Shown in pieces: positions 27,585-40,800 of a DNA stretch of 64,000 nucleotides (position 1 is its first letter; each line of letters opens with the position of its first letter). The DNA lies in assembly GCF_030269365.1 (NCBI RefSeq), contig NZ_BSTF01000001.1:124001-188000 (forward strand), given 5' to 3'. The notes below the pieces were generated by a model, which was given only the letters and a program-made list of their open reading frames with translations, had not been told where the DNA came from and searched no databases. The translations under genes were made by a program, and so were the position numbers. This stretch comes from Lentzea sp. NBRC 102530. Lineage in GTDB: Bacteria > Actinomycetota > Actinomycetes > Mycobacteriales > Pseudonocardiaceae.

Positions 27585-28631
27585 TCAGTGGTCCCGGTGT
27601 GTCACGAGCTGGGCGAGCGTGCCGAGCTCCACGGCCGCCCGCGCGGTCGGCGAGGCCTCGCCGAGGTGCACCAGCGCCCGCGTGTGGAGTTCGTCGGCCT
27701 GCGTCTGGCTCCACGCGCGCCCACCGGCCAGATCGACCAGCCGAGCCGCCCGCGCAAGCGTTTCCGCGTTCATCTCCTGCGACCCGAGGTACAGCACGCC
27801 GAGTTCCTCGGACGCGGGCACACCGGCGTTCAACGCCCGCACGACCGGCAGGGACTTCTTGCGGTTCACCAGGTCCGAGTGCACGGCCTTGCCGGTCACC
27901 GCCGGGTCGCCCCAGATGCCGAGCAGGTCGTCCACGTGCTGGAACGCGAGCCCGAGCTCGGCGCCGAAGCCGCGCATCGCCTCGACCTGCTCGTCGGACC
28001 CGTCGCCGTACAGCGCGCCCAGAGCCGTCGAAGCACCGAGCAACGCGCCGGTCTTGCCGCGCGCCATCCGCTCGACCTCGGGCACGGACACGTCGTTGCG
28101 CGTCTCGAAGTCCAGGTCGTACGCCTGCCCGTCGAGCAACGCCACCACGGCGTCACCCAACGTCCGGATCGCCTCCAGCGAACGCGGGTGGCCCGATCCC
28201 GCCAGGACGTCCACGGCCAGCGCCTGCAACGCGTCCCCGGCCAGGATCGCCGCGTTCACGCCGAACACCGTCCACGCCGTGGGCCGGTGCCGCCGCGTGG
28301 TGTCGCGGTCCATCACGTCGTCGTGCAGCAACGAGAAGTTGTGGATCAGCTCCACCGCGACCGCCGCCGGCACGGCGGAGGCGGGGGTGCCGCCGACGGC
28401 CTCGGCCGCCAGCAGCACCAACGCGGGACGGATCGCCTTGCCGCCGTTCTCCAGCACCGGGTTGCCGTACTCGTCGCGCCACCCGTGGTGGTACTCCGCG
28501 ACGGTCCGCAACGACGGCGGCAGCTGGTCGACGGCCTTGCGCAGAGCGGGCAGCACGAGGCTCCGGCTCCACGCGAGGACCTCGCCGGACGGACGCCCGG
28601 CGGTCAACGGTTCGGTCATCTCGGCTGTCAT
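27585..28631 (-). CDS. Trans-polyprenyl diphosphate synthase (geranyl/farnesyl/geranylgeranyl type)
   Basis: A 348-residue prenyl synthase with both Asp-rich motifs: LLHDDVMD (D104, D105, D108) and QHVDDLLGIWGD (D232, D233, D240), plus GGKAIRPALVLL and the lysine-rich GKAVHSDLVNRKKSLPV. It joins IPP to allylic diphosphates. Residues upstream of the first motif (ELIHNFS) set chain length, but I cannot assign C10, C15 or C20 with confidence. It starts 2 nt after the stop of an encapsulin gene and is followed by ispH, so its product should feed the encapsulated cyclases. The internal ATG at 28619 is an alternative start. Confidence 0.9.
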   Translation of the reverse strand: MTAEMTEPLTAGRPSGEVLAWSRSLVLPALRKAVDQLPPSLRTVAEYHHGWRDEYGNPVLENGGKAIRPALVLLAAEAVGGTPASAVPAAVAVELIHNFSLLHDDVMDRDTTRRHRPTAWTVFGVNAAILAGDALQALAVDVLAGSGHPRSLEAIRTLGDAVVALLDGQAYDLDFETRNDVSVPEVERMARGKTGALLGASTALGALYGDGSDEQVEAMRGFGAELGLAFQHVDDLLGIWGDPAVTGKAVHSDLVNRKKSLPVVRALNAGVPASEELGVLYLGSQEMNAETLARAARLVDLAGGRAWSQTQADELHTRALVHLGEASPTARAAVELGTLAQLVTHRDH

Positions 28632-28633
28632 CG

Positions 28634-30034
28634 CTAGAGACCGATCTCCACGTTCTCCAGCACGCCCAGGGCGTCCGGCACCAGCACCGCGGCCGAGTAG
28701 TACGTCGACACCAGGTACTTGAGCATCGCGTGCTCGTCGATGCCCATGAACCGCACGTTCAGGCCGGGCTCGTACTCGTCCGGGATGCCGGTCTGGCGCA
28801 GGCCGACGACGCCCTGCTTCTCCTCGCCGAGCCGCATCGCGATGATCGACGTGGTGCCGTTCTTGTTGACCGGGATCTTGTCGCACGGCGCGATCGGGAT
28901 GCCGCGCCACGACTGCAACGCCTTGCCCTCGACCTCGACCGTCGGCACGTACAGGCCGCGGTTGTTGAGCTGACGGCCGAACGCGGCGATCGCCTTGGGG
29001 TGGGCCAGGATCAGCTTGGTGTTGCGGCGCCGCGAGATCAGCTCGTCCATGTCGTCCGGCGTCACCGGGCCGGAGCCGGTGCTGACCCGCTGCTTCAGGT
29101 CGGCGTTCGCGAGGAGACCGAACTCCTTGTTGTTGACGAGCTCGAACTCCTGGCGCTCGCGCAACGCCTCGATGGTCAGCCGCAACTGGTGCTCGACCTG
29201 GTCCATCGGCTGGCTGTAGAGGTCCGCGACACGCGTGTGGACGCGCAGGATCGTCTGCGCCACGCTCAGTTCGTACTCGCGCGGGCGCAGCTCGTAGTCG
29301 ACGAACGTGCCGGGCAGCGCGGGTTCGCCGTCGTGGCCGGACGAGATGTCGATCTCGGCCTCACCGTGCTTGTTGGAGGCGTTCGTCGGGTTTGCGAGCT
29401 GCCGCGCGATGTGCTCGCGCAACGGTTCGATCTGCCCGTTGAGCTGGGCGAACGCCGCCCGCGACAGCACCACCGCGGTCGTCGGCGTCAGGGCGCGGGC
29501 GGTGAAGCTCCAGTCCTTGTCGGCACCGGAGAGCACCGGCTCGTCGCCGATGTACTCGCCGTCCGCGATCGTGCCGAGCGCCACGTCGTCGCCGTACTCG
29601 CCGCGCCCGGTCTTGGTGACCTTGCCGTGCGCGATCACGATGATCTCGTCGACCGACTGGCCGCGCTGCGCGATCACCTCGCCCGGCTCGTACTCGCGTT
29701 GCTCGAAGCGGTTCGCGACGGCCGTGAGCGCCGCCTCGTCCTCGAACCCGCGCAGCAGCACGAACTCCGCCAGCTCCTGCGGCACGATCCGCACCTCGGA
29801 ACCCACGGCGGTGAACGTGACCCGGCCGTCGCCGATCGCGAAGGTGAGCCGGCGGTTGACCCGGTAGGCACCACCCTTCGCCTCGACCCAGGGCAGCATG
29901 CGCAGCAGCCACCGGGGTGAGATCCCCTGCATCTGCGGTGCGGACTTGGTGGTCGTGGCGAGGTTGCGCGCGGCTGCCCTGGAGAGGCTCAGCTGCTTGT
30001 CCTCGACCCCAAGGCCCGGATCGGTAACAGTCAC
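28634..30034 (-). CDS. Family 2B encapsulin shell protein 1 (cNMP-binding, EshA-like)
   Basis: A 466-residue HK97-fold shell protein of the EshA/SrpI type. An N-terminal arm (about 1-60) is followed by an inserted Crp-like cyclic-nucleotide-binding domain (about 95-200) and the capsid core (about 230-466; [54 protein letters not shown]). In the cNMP domain the usual phosphate-binding FGE and Arg are IGDE and TAR, so the ligand may differ from cAMP. The GTG at 30034 follows AGGA by 7 nt and matches the start of the paralogue. It lies between a terpene synthase and the prenyl synthase. Its shell partner is probably the paralogue at 32173-33579. Confidence 0.88.
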   Translation of the reverse strand: MTVTDPGLGVEDKQLSLSRAAARNLATTTKSAPQMQGISPRWLLRMLPWVEAKGGAYRVNRRLTFAIGDGRVTFTAVGSEVRIVPQELAEFVLLRGFEDEAALTAVANRFEQREYEPGEVIAQRGQSVDEIIVIAHGKVTKTGRGEYGDDVALGTIADGEYIGDEPVLSGADKDWSFTARALTPTTAVVLSRAAFAQLNGQIEPLREHIARQLANPTNASNKHGEAEIDISSGHDGEPALPGTFVDYELRPREYELSVAQTILRVHTRVADLYSQPMDQVEHQLRLTIEALRERQEFELVNNKEFGLLANADLKQRVSTGSGPVTPDDMDELISRRRNTKLILAHPKAIAAFGRQLNNRGLYVPTVEVEGKALQSWRGIPIAPCDKIPVNKNGTTSIIAMRLGEEKQGVVGLRQTGIPDEYEPGLNVRFMGIDEHAMLKYLVSTYYSAAVLVPDALGVLENVEIGL

Positions 30035-30070
30035 GAGAAGTCCTGCCAATCTGCTGGTGCGGTTGTGGAA

Positions 30071-33579
<3,509 letters not shown>

Positions 33580-33869
33580 AACCGGTACCCACCTATCTCA
33601 ATGCGCTAATGGACCAATCCGATAAGCCGGAACGGACGTTAGTTCGCGCTGTTGAGAACTGTGAAGGGGCCAAAAAGGCGACATTCGGGTGGGTGGTTTA
33701 CGCCTGAAGGTGCTACGGAGCGTACAACCACTGCCTCATGCAACGGCGGTTGTATCGGCAGGTGGGTGACTGATCGTTATTCTTGCGAGGATGGAATCGG
33801 GCACTCGTTTGGCCCAGTAAGATCACTCTTTCGTGCGCATTGTGGCGGCTGGTGCTGATGTTATGAGAA
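33580..33869. other. Upstream region of the terpene-encapsulin operon, no gene seen
   Basis: These 290 bp are less GC-rich than the surroundings and contain only short frames with poor codon bias. The region must hold the promoter for the minus-strand operon starting at 33579, but I could not place a convincing -35/-10 pair. AGGTGG about 10 nt before the GTG is a possible ribosome binding site. No clear Crp-type palindrome was found. Confidence 0.5.
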
Positions 33870-33907
33870 CACCACTTCGAGTGGGCTGAAATCCACTCGA
33901 AGTGGTG
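33870..33907 (-). terminator. Strong terminator hairpin after the UPF0303 gene
   Basis: Perfect 15-bp arms CACCACTTCGAGTGG (33870-33884) and 33893-33907 enclose an 8-nt loop. On the minus strand the hairpin begins 32 nt after the UPF0303 stop and is followed by TTCTCAT. It insulates that operon from the terpene-encapsulin operon downstream. Confidence 0.85.
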
Positions 33908-33939
33908 GGTCCTATTTGTACCAACGACTATTCGAGTTA

Positions 33940-34404
33940 TTACGCGTCGCGCGAGTTCAGGAACGATTCCAGCTCGGCGACGACGAACGCGTGGTCCTCC
34001 GCCTGGGGGAGTCCGGAGACCCCGACGGTGCCGACGGGTCCCGTTCCACGAAGGATGACGGGAAACACACCGCCGTGCGCGGCGTACAGATCCGGGTCGA
34101 GCCGCGACTCCGCCTCGAACGTCGTCCCCTTCTCCCGGAACGTCTCGCCGACGTAGAACGAGCTGTGGCCGAACAGCTCGACGACACGGGCCTTGCGCTC
34201 GAGCCACCTGTCGTTGTTCGGCGCGGTGCCGGGCAGTGCGGCGTGGAAGAGCCGATGTCCGTTGCGCTGCACCGAGATCGCGACGGGCAACCCCTGCGCG
34301 CGAGCGGCGTCGAGCAGGTGCAGCCCGAGTTCGATCGCGACGTCGTTGCCGAACCGGTCGAACTGGAGCCGGCGCTCCTGGGTGAGGAGTTCTTCGGAGT
34401 TCAC
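33940..34404 (-). CDS. UPF0303/HbpS-like (DUF336) protein
   Basis: A 154-residue protein of the GlcG/HbpS (DUF336) superfamily in its UPF0303 form: FDRFGNDVAIELGLHLLDAA, ISVQRNGHRLFHAALPGT, DRWLERKARVVELFGHSS and YAAHGGVFPVILRGTG. Relatives bind haem or flavin-like small molecules; the biochemical role is unknown. The GTG start overlaps the stop of the Gfo/Idh/MocA gene (GTGA), so it is translationally coupled to that oxidoreductase. UPF0303 genes often sit in sugar or inositol operons, which agrees with the adjacent ROK regulator. A strong terminator follows. Confidence 0.8.
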   Translation of the reverse strand: MNSEELLTQERRLQFDRFGNDVAIELGLHLLDAARAQGLPVAISVQRNGHRLFHAALPGTAPNNDRWLERKARVVELFGHSSFYVGETFREKGTTFEAESRLDPDLYAAHGGVFPVILRGTGPVGTVGVSGLPQAEDHAFVVAELESFLNSRDA

Positions 34405-35405
34405 AGCTCTACCACCTCGTTCTCGCGTGCGGACAGGAATGCGGCCTCGATGACCTTCAACGCGGCGACGGCGCCGGCGGGGTCGACGGGAACCCGCCCG
34501 GCCTGGATCTCGGCGTAGAACTGCTGGTACGCACCGGGTTCCACGGCGACCTCGACCGTCTCGTCGAGTACCCCGAGCCGTCCGGTGCGGTCCTCCCGCC
34601 CCCAGTCCCGCCCCGGCCTGCGCCCGGCGGCGAGCGCGTCCTCCTGCTCGTCGAGCCCGTCGATCTCGAACGCCCCCTCGCTGCCGAGCACCCGGAACCG
34701 CGGCCCGTGGTTCGCCGCGTGCGCACTGGCCCACAGGTGTGAGCGCACGCCGTTCTCGTGCGTCAACGCGACGAACACGTCGTCGTCGACCTGTGCGTTG
34801 GGCCGCCGCCTGTCGAGTTCCGCGTACACCGTCCTGACCGGGCCGAACAACTGCACCGCCTGGTCGACGAGGTGCGCGCCGAGGTCGTACAGCAACCCGC
34901 CCGCCTCCGCGGGATCACCGAACTCGCGCCAGTTGTCCCAGATCTCCGGCACCCACCGCTCGAACCGCGACTCGAACCGCCGGACCTCACCCAGTTGCGC
35001 GGTGACCTTGCGAAGGGTCAGGAAGTCGCTGTCCCACCGCCGGTTCTGGAACACGGTGAGCGGCACGTTCGCTGCCCGGGCGGTCGTGATGAGCTCCGCG
35101 GCCTCGGCCGACGAAGGCGCGAACGGCTTGTCCACCACCACCGCGACACCCTTGGCGATCGCCCGCTTCGCGTACTCGACGTGCGTCCGGTTGGGCGTGG
35201 CCACGACGACCAGGTCGAGGTCCAGGTCGAACAGCTCGTCGGCGGTGACGATCTTCGCGTCCGGGTGCGCCGCCCGGGCCTGCGCCTGCCGCTCCGGGTT
35301 CGCCGTGACGATCGCGACGAGGTCCATGCCCTCGGTCGAGGTGATGAGCGGGGCGTGGAAGACCCGCCCCGCGATGCCGTAGCCCAGAAGTCCGACCCTA
35401 GTCAT
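34401..35405 (-). CDS. Gfo/Idh/MocA family oxidoreductase
   Basis: A 334-residue NAD(P)-dependent oxidoreductase. It has the N-terminal Rossmann motif VGLLGYGIAGRVFHAPLI, the DLVVVATPNRTHVEYAKRAI segment and VVVDKPFAPSSAEA, where the Lys of DKP is catalytic. The C-terminal beta-sheet domain includes GGLLYDLGAHLVDQAVQLFG with the active-site D and H. Relatives oxidise sugars, inositols or imines, and this one resembles YdgJ/YhhX-like members. It is divergent from a ROK repressor across 38 bp that hold an AT-rich palindrome, so sugar-responsive repression is likely. Confidence 0.88.
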   Translation of the reverse strand: MTRVGLLGYGIAGRVFHAPLITSTEGMDLVAIVTANPERQAQARAAHPDAKIVTADELFDLDLDLVVVATPNRTHVEYAKRAIAKGVAVVVDKPFAPSSAEAAELITTARAANVPLTVFQNRRWDSDFLTLRKVTAQLGEVRRFESRFERWVPEIWDNWREFGDPAEAGGLLYDLGAHLVDQAVQLFGPVRTVYAELDRRRPNAQVDDDVFVALTHENGVRSHLWASAHAANHGPRFRVLGSEGAFEIDGLDEQEDALAAGRRPGRDWGREDRTGRLGVLDETVEVAVEPGAYQQFYAEIQAGRVPVDPAGAVAALKVIEAAFLSARENEVVEL

Positions 35406-35412
35406 GCTTCCG

Positions 35413-35433
35413 ATTAAAGCAACGCTGTTTAAT
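35413..35433. promoter_or_regulatory. AT-rich palindromic operator ATTAAA-N9-TTTAAT
   Basis: ATTAAA (35413-35418) and TTTAAT (35428-35433) form a perfect inverted pair with 9-bp spacing in the 38-bp divergent region. The AT-rich flanks recall NagC/Mlc-type ROK operators. The site ends 10 nt before the ROK start, so it can serve both promoters. Confidence 0.65.
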
Positions 35434-35443
35434 AATTGCGACC

Positions 35444-36418
35444 GTGGACCTCACCTCGCTGCGTTCGCACAACGACCGGACCGTGCTCCGCCTGGTCCGT
35501 GCAGGTGTCCTGAGCAGGGCTTCCATCGCCGAGCAGGCAGGCCTGACCCCGCAGGCGGTCTCGAAGATCGTGGCGAGGCTCATCTCGGCGGGCCTGCTGG
35601 AGGAGACCGGCCCCGTCCGCGCCGGCACCAGGGGCAAGCCCCGCCGCTCCCTGCAACTCGCCGCCGACGGCGCGCACGCCTATGGCGCCTACGTGGACCG
35701 CGACGAACTTCGACTGGTCCAGCTCGACCTGACCGGCGAGGTCGTGTCGTCGACCGTCGCGCCACTGCCGCCGATGTTCACCCCGGACGACGTGCTGTCC
35801 ACCCTGGAGCCGCTGATCGCCCCGGACGACAAGGTGCTGGGACTCGGCATCGGCATAGCCGGTCCGCTCGACTTCCGCGACGGCGTCGTGTCCCCGAACG
35901 GCCTGCCGGGCTGGTCCGCCGTCCCCCTGCGCGCGCTGGCGGCGGAACGCCTGGGCCTGCCCGTCGTGGTCGACAAGGACACCAACTGCGCGGTGCTCGC
36001 CGAGGCGTGGCGACGCCCGTTGCAGGACGCGGCCCTCGTGTTCGTGGGCACCGGTCTGGGCGTGGGCCTGTTCCTCGGAGGAGAGGTGCACCGAGGCGCA
36101 CGGTCAGGCGCCGGCGAGTTCGGCCACACGACCATTCAACTCGACGGCCCGCTGTGCGTCTGCGGGCGGCGAGGCTGCATCGAGGCGGTGCACGCGGCCG
36201 CCACGGGCGTCGACGCGGCGCGGGTGATCGCGGCCGCCGTGACGAACCTGGTGCAACTGCTCGACCTCGACCAGATCGTCCTGAGTGGACGGAAGGTGCT
36301 CGCGTCGCCCGACCTCTACCTGCGGGCGATGCCGGACGTGGAGGTGAGCGTGACGGAACTCGGTGCCGACCTGGTGCCGGTGGGCGCAGGCCTGCTGGTG
36401 CTGGGGGAGTTGTTCTAG
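35444..36418 (+). CDS. ROK family transcriptional regulator
   Basis: A 324-residue ROK repressor. An N-terminal winged HTH (about 1-70, GVLSRASIAEQAGLTPQAVSK) precedes a sugar-kinase-like fold with GLGIGIAGPLD, VVVDKDTNCAVLAEAW (catalytic-type Asp) and the zinc motif CVCGRRGCIEAV preceded by GEFGH. Sugar binding to the kinase-like domain normally releases the operator. GTG 35444 lies 10 nt after the palindromic operator with no Shine-Dalgarno, suggesting leaderless, autoregulated expression. It probably controls the divergent oxidoreductase/UPF0303 pair. Confidence 0.88.
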   Translation: MDLTSLRSHNDRTVLRLVRAGVLSRASIAEQAGLTPQAVSKIVARLISAGLLEETGPVRAGTRGKPRRSLQLAADGAHAYGAYVDRDELRLVQLDLTGEVVSSTVAPLPPMFTPDDVLSTLEPLIAPDDKVLGLGIGIAGPLDFRDGVVSPNGLPGWSAVPLRALAAERLGLPVVVDKDTNCAVLAEAWRRPLQDAALVFVGTGLGVGLFLGGEVHRGARSGAGEFGHTTIQLDGPLCVCGRRGCIEAVHAAATGVDAARVIAAAVTNLVQLLDLDQIVLSGRKVLASPDLYLRAMPDVEVSVTELGADLVPVGAGLLVLGELF

Positions 36419-36471
36419 TGGTGTGGCCCGGAACGTTGCCGGGGGAATTCGCGGTCAGACGGGTGCGTCGT

Positions 36472-36524
36472 GGTGCCGCCCCCACGTCCTCGTACTGGTG
36501 GTACGGGGGCGTGGGGGCGGTGCC
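36472..36524 (+). terminator. 24-bp-stem terminator after the ROK gene
   Basis: Arms at 36472-36495 and 36501-36524 pair over 24 positions around a 5-nt loop. Four non-Watson-Crick positions are all G-U pairs on the plus-strand transcript, consistent with selection as RNA. It starts 54 nt after the ROK stop and lacks a U-tract. Confidence 0.75.
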
Positions 36525-36578
36525 GCGAGGCGCCCTGCTGGGCGTGGATCACCTCGCCAACGCTCCGAGACGCGCCAC

Positions 36579-36584
36579 TAGCAT
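36579..36584 (+). promoter_or_regulatory. -10 box TAGCAT of the leaderless AraC gene
   Basis: TAGCAT fits TANNNT and ends 7 nt before GTG 36592, supporting leaderless transcription and that start codon. Confidence 0.45.
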
Positions 36585-36591
36585 CGGGAGC

Positions 36592-37383
36592 GTGGACGTC
36601 GAGCACGTCATCGGCCTGCCGCACCCGCGGCTGAGACCGTTCGTCACGCGCTACTCCGGGTACCGGATGCACACGGCCCCCGGCGTGCATCGCGGCCTGC
36701 CCTCCCGCTCCCTGACGCTGGTCATCACGCTGGACGGCACGGTCGACCTGCCGGAGGGCCGGTTCGCCACGCTGTGCGGCGGGCTGCACGACGAGGCCGT
36801 CCTCATCACGCACGACGGGTTCCAGCACGGCGTGCAGTGCGACCTCACGCCGCTGGGCCTGCGCGCGTTGTTCGGGATGCCTGCCGGGGAGTTGAGCGCG
36901 ACCACCGTGGGGCTCGACGCCCTCGACGCGCCCGTCTGCCTGCGGGAACGGGTGCAGGACGCGCCCACGTGGCTCGACCGGTTCGCGCTGCTCGACGAGC
37001 TGTTCGGCGCCCTGGTCCGGCCGGTGAAGCAGCAGGTCGAGGTGGCCTGGGCGTGGCAACGCCTGGCCGCGGGCGCCGCGGTGGCCGAGATCGCCGCCGA
37101 AGTCGGCTGGAGCAGGCAGCACCTGAGCGCGCGGTTCGCCGCCGAGTACGGCCTGACCCCCAAGGTCATGGCGAGGGTGATGCGCTTCGAGAACGCCAAC
37201 CGGATGCTGCGCGGCGAACGCCGCCCCACCCTGACCGAGGTGGCGGCGGCCTGCGGCTACACGGACCAGGCCCACTTCAACCGGGACTGGCGCGCCCTCT
37301 GCGGCGCGACCCCGACGGAGTGGATCGCCGCCGAGCTTCCATTCGTACAAGGCAGCGAGCGCGGCCAGGCCTCACAGTGGTGA
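36592..37383 (+). CDS. AraC family transcriptional regulator
   Basis: A 263-residue regulator. An N-terminal cupin-like region (about 1-150: LRPFVTRYSGYRMHTAPGVHRG, SLTLVITLDGTVDLP) is followed by a two-HTH AraC domain (about 165-255: AVAEIAAEVGWSRQHLSARF, TEVAAACGYTDQAHFNRDW). This layout matches DUF6597-type AraC proteins seen beside VOC-fold genes. The downstream VOC gene starts within 3 nt of its stop, so the two form an operon and the VOC protein is a likely functional partner or target. Confidence 0.85.
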   Translation: MDVEHVIGLPHPRLRPFVTRYSGYRMHTAPGVHRGLPSRSLTLVITLDGTVDLPEGRFATLCGGLHDEAVLITHDGFQHGVQCDLTPLGLRALFGMPAGELSATTVGLDALDAPVCLRERVQDAPTWLDRFALLDELFGALVRPVKQQVEVAWAWQRLAAGAAVAEIAAEVGWSRQHLSARFAAEYGLTPKVMARVMRFENANRMLRGERRPTLTEVAAACGYTDQAHFNRDWRALCGATPTEWIAAELPFVQGSERGQASQW

Positions 37384-37385
37384 CC

Positions 37386-37784
37386 ATGAGCACACCACCA
37401 CCCACCTGCTGGCCCACACTGTCCTATCAGGACGCTCCCGGGGCGATCCGCTTCCTGGTCGAGGCGTTCGGTTTCGAGGAACACCTCGTGGTTCCGGGCG
37501 AGGCCGACGGCGAGGTCGTGCACTGCGAGCTGGTCTGGCCGGAGGGCGGCGGGGTCATGCTCGGGTCCGCCGTGCGGTCGGTCGGCGAGGTCGAGGCGAC
37601 GAAGGCCGGGCAGGCCTCGGTCTACGTCGTCACCGATCGACCGGACGAACTCCACGCCAAGGCCTTGGCGAACGGCGCACGGGAGATCCGCGGGCTGCGG
37701 GACGAGGACTACGGGTCGCGCGGGTTCACGGTCGCCGATCCCGAGGGCAATCGCTGGAGCTTCGGCACCTATCGCGGAGCGTGA
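37386..37784 (+). CDS. VOC (glyoxalase/bleomycin-resistance) family protein
   Basis: A 132-residue protein with two beta-alpha-beta-beta-beta units: YQDAPGAIRFLVEAFGFEE, VHCELVWPEGGGVMLGS, VYVVTDRPDELHAKALANGA and FTVADPEGNRWSFGTY. The fold covers metal-dependent lyases, dioxygenases and drug-binding proteins; here the residues allow no reaction call. ATG 37386 is 2 nt after the AraC stop; a GTG at 37380 overlapping that stop is an alternative. The AraC-VOC pairing is common in actinobacteria and suggests a small stress or detoxification unit. Confidence 0.8.
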   Translation: MSTPPPTCWPTLSYQDAPGAIRFLVEAFGFEEHLVVPGEADGEVVHCELVWPEGGGVMLGSAVRSVGEVEATKAGQASVYVVTDRPDELHAKALANGAREIRGLRDEDYGSRGFTVADPEGNRWSFGTYRGA

Positions 37785-37849
37785 GGCAACCTTCACGCGC
37801 TGTTCGCAGTCTCCCTGGGTGGAGAGGTTCACATCCCAGGGGAGGACAC

Positions 37850-40800
37850 GTGCGCCTTGCACGATGTTTGGTGATCGCCGCGGTCGCCGCCGGACTGGTC
37901 GGTCCGGTGACGGCCGCGCAGGCGGAACCGCCGAGAGCTCAGCAGACCTCGACCATCACGTTGATCAGCGGCGACAAGGTCGTGGTCGGCGAACGAGGGG
38001 AGCTCGTCCGGGTCGAGGGCCGGCCGGGCATGTCGTTCGCCCGGTACGTGCGCGACGGTCACCAGTTCGTGGTGCCGGCGGACGCGGTCGACGCGGTGGG
38101 GCAGGATCGCGTCGACCAGCGCTTCTTCGACGTCACGGCGTTGCACTCGTACGGCTACACCGACGACAAGATCGACCGGATCCCGTTGCTCGCCAACGGG
38201 TCCGTCAAGAAGCAGGAGGCCGCCCGGCAGTGGAGCGGCCGCGCGCACGCGTCGCGGGCCGGGAAGTTGTGGCTCGACGGCAAGTCGAGGATCTCGCTGA
38301 CCGAGAGCGTGCCGATGGTCGGCGGGCCGGCGGCGTGGCAGGCGGGGTTCGACGGCGGCGGCGTCACGGTCGCGGTGCTCGACACCGGCTACGACCAGCA
38401 ACACCCCGAGCTGCAAGGCGTGGTCAGCGTGGCCAAGGACTTCACGCCCGCCGGCATCCAGGACGACGTCGGGCACGGCACGCACGTCGCGGCCACGATC
38501 GCGGGCCGCGGCAGCCGGCACGTCGGGGTCGCGAAGGGCGCGAACCTCGCCGTGGGGCGGGTCTGCGAGGCCGACTGGTGCCTCGACAGCGCGGTGATCG
38601 CCGGCATGGAGTGGGCGGCGCGCGAGGTCAAGGCCAAGGTCGTCAACCTGTCGCTGGGCGGTGACCAGTCCGACGGCACCGACCCGTTGTCGGTGAAGCT
38701 CAACGAACTCACGGCCGAGACCGGCACGTTGTTCGTGGTGGCGGCGGGCAACTACGGGACGTTCCGCAAGGTGTCGTCGCCCGCGTCGGCGGACGCGGCG
38801 CTGGCCGTCGCGAACCTCACCAAGGCCGGTGCGGTCAACGAGCTGTCGTCACGCGGGCCGCGGTGGAACGACTTCGCGGTCAAGCCGGACATCGCCGCTC
38901 CCGGCACGGACATCGTGGCCGCACGGGCCAAGGGAACCTACCCGGAGCACGCGGTCGACGAGTTCCACGCGCGACTGTCCGGCACGTCGATGGCCTCGCC
39001 GCACGTGGCCGGCGCCGCGGCGGTGCTGGCGCAGCGCCATCCGCAGTGGCGGGCCGCCGAGCTGAAGGCGCAGCTCATGGCGACGGTCAAGCCGGTCGCG
39101 GACAGCCCGGTGAACGTCGGCACGGGTCTGCTCGACGTCGGGCGCGCGGCCACCCAGAACGTCCGCGCGGACGTCGGCAGCCTGTCGTTCGGGCTGGTGG
39201 AGTGGCCGCACACCACCACGATCACGAAGACGATCACCTACACGAACTCGGGTGCGCAGCCGATCCCGCTCGCTCTGCAGCACGACCTGGGAGCGAACTT
39301 CACCGTGCCCGCGTCGGTGACGGTGCCCGCGGCGGGCAGCGTGGCGGTCGACGTCGTGCTGGACCCGCGCAAGGGGCTCGGCACGTTCTTCGGGCACGTC
39401 CAAGCGAGTGGCGACGGTGTTTCGCTCACCACGTCCGTCGGCGCGTACGTGCAGGAGGAACGGCACGAGCTGAAGGTCTCGATGACCGGCCGCGACGGCA
39501 AGCCCGTGCCGGACGAGTTCGTCGTCGTCGTGAACATGACGACGAAGGAAGCCTCGGTGCTGTCCATCGCCGGCGGCGTCGGGTCGGTGAAGCTGCCGGT
39601 CGCCGACTACGCCGTGCTCGGCCGCATCGACGAGCGCACCCCGAACCACGACTGGTTCGCGCCGGTGTCCGTGACCGATCTGGCGGGCCGCGTCTCGCTC
39701 ACGCAGTCGGTGTCGGTCGACCTCGATGCCAGGCAGGGCAAGCGGTCCAGCGTGGAGTTGCCGGAACGCGACTCCGTCGTCTGGTACCGCGACACGGACC
39801 TGCGGGTGCCGTTCACGCCGGGCAAGATCAGCGGCGTCACGAGCATCCTGGACGGCCGGGTTCCCGTGTACACCCTGATGTTCGGTGGTCCGCTGCCCGA
39901 GCTGACCTACGTCGACGGCCTCAAGGGCGGCCAGCCGCTGATCTCCGTCGTCGACGGGTTCCCGGTGCGCTACTACGACGGCAGCGGGTTCCTGAAGCCC
40001 GGCGACCACCGGCTCGACGTGGCCGAACGCGGCGGTGACGTGCGCGGCAAGCTCGCGTTCGTCCGCCAGGCCGGTGAAGATCCCTACCTGGTGGCGCAGG
40101 AGATGAAGGACGCCGGAGCGGTCGCCGTGCTGTGGACGGGACCGGTGCCGTTCGCCCTCGAACCGCAGACCGCGATCCCCGTGATCGCGGTCCCGGAACA
40201 CCACGTGACCACCGTGCCCGCGCAGCTCACGCTGCGGGCGATCGCGGGGTCGCCGGTCTCCTACACGTTGCTGCTGCAGGACGAGGGGAAGCTGCCGTCC
40301 GGCGTCCGGAAGATCCGGCACGTGGACCTCGGCGAGGTCAAGGCCCGCTACCACACGTCCGGCGCGGACGGCCTGGTCGGCCAGCGCAACTACCCGGTGG
40401 TCGACGGCGTGCTCGACCTGAGCATGGTGCTCGACGAGGACCTCTTCGCCCCAACGCAACGCACGGAGTACTTCACCGCCGGAAACGGGGTGAGCTGGTA
40501 CCAGGAGGGGTTCGACGGACGCATGTTCGGTGCGGGCGACGACCAGAGCGCCACGTCGTGGGCCGACCTCGCCCCGGTGCGGTTCCAGCCGGGACGCAAG
40601 TACGAGAAGTCGAACCTGCGCGCGGTGACGTCGCCACGGCTCGGTGGCGCGTGGCAGGTGACGTGGGCGGACGGCGGCGGCGTCACGCGGTCCGGCGACC
40701 AGATCACCACGAAGATCTCGCCGTTCGGCGGTTCCGGCTGGGTGGAGAACTGGCACCGCGGCGGCTGGGCGTGGCTGGAGCTCAAGCACAACGGCGTCAC

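Noticed and set aside
33652-33858. Cys-containing short plus-strand frame upstream of the encapsulin operon
   Set aside because: Poor third-position bias, no ribosome binding site, and it occupies the expected promoter region.
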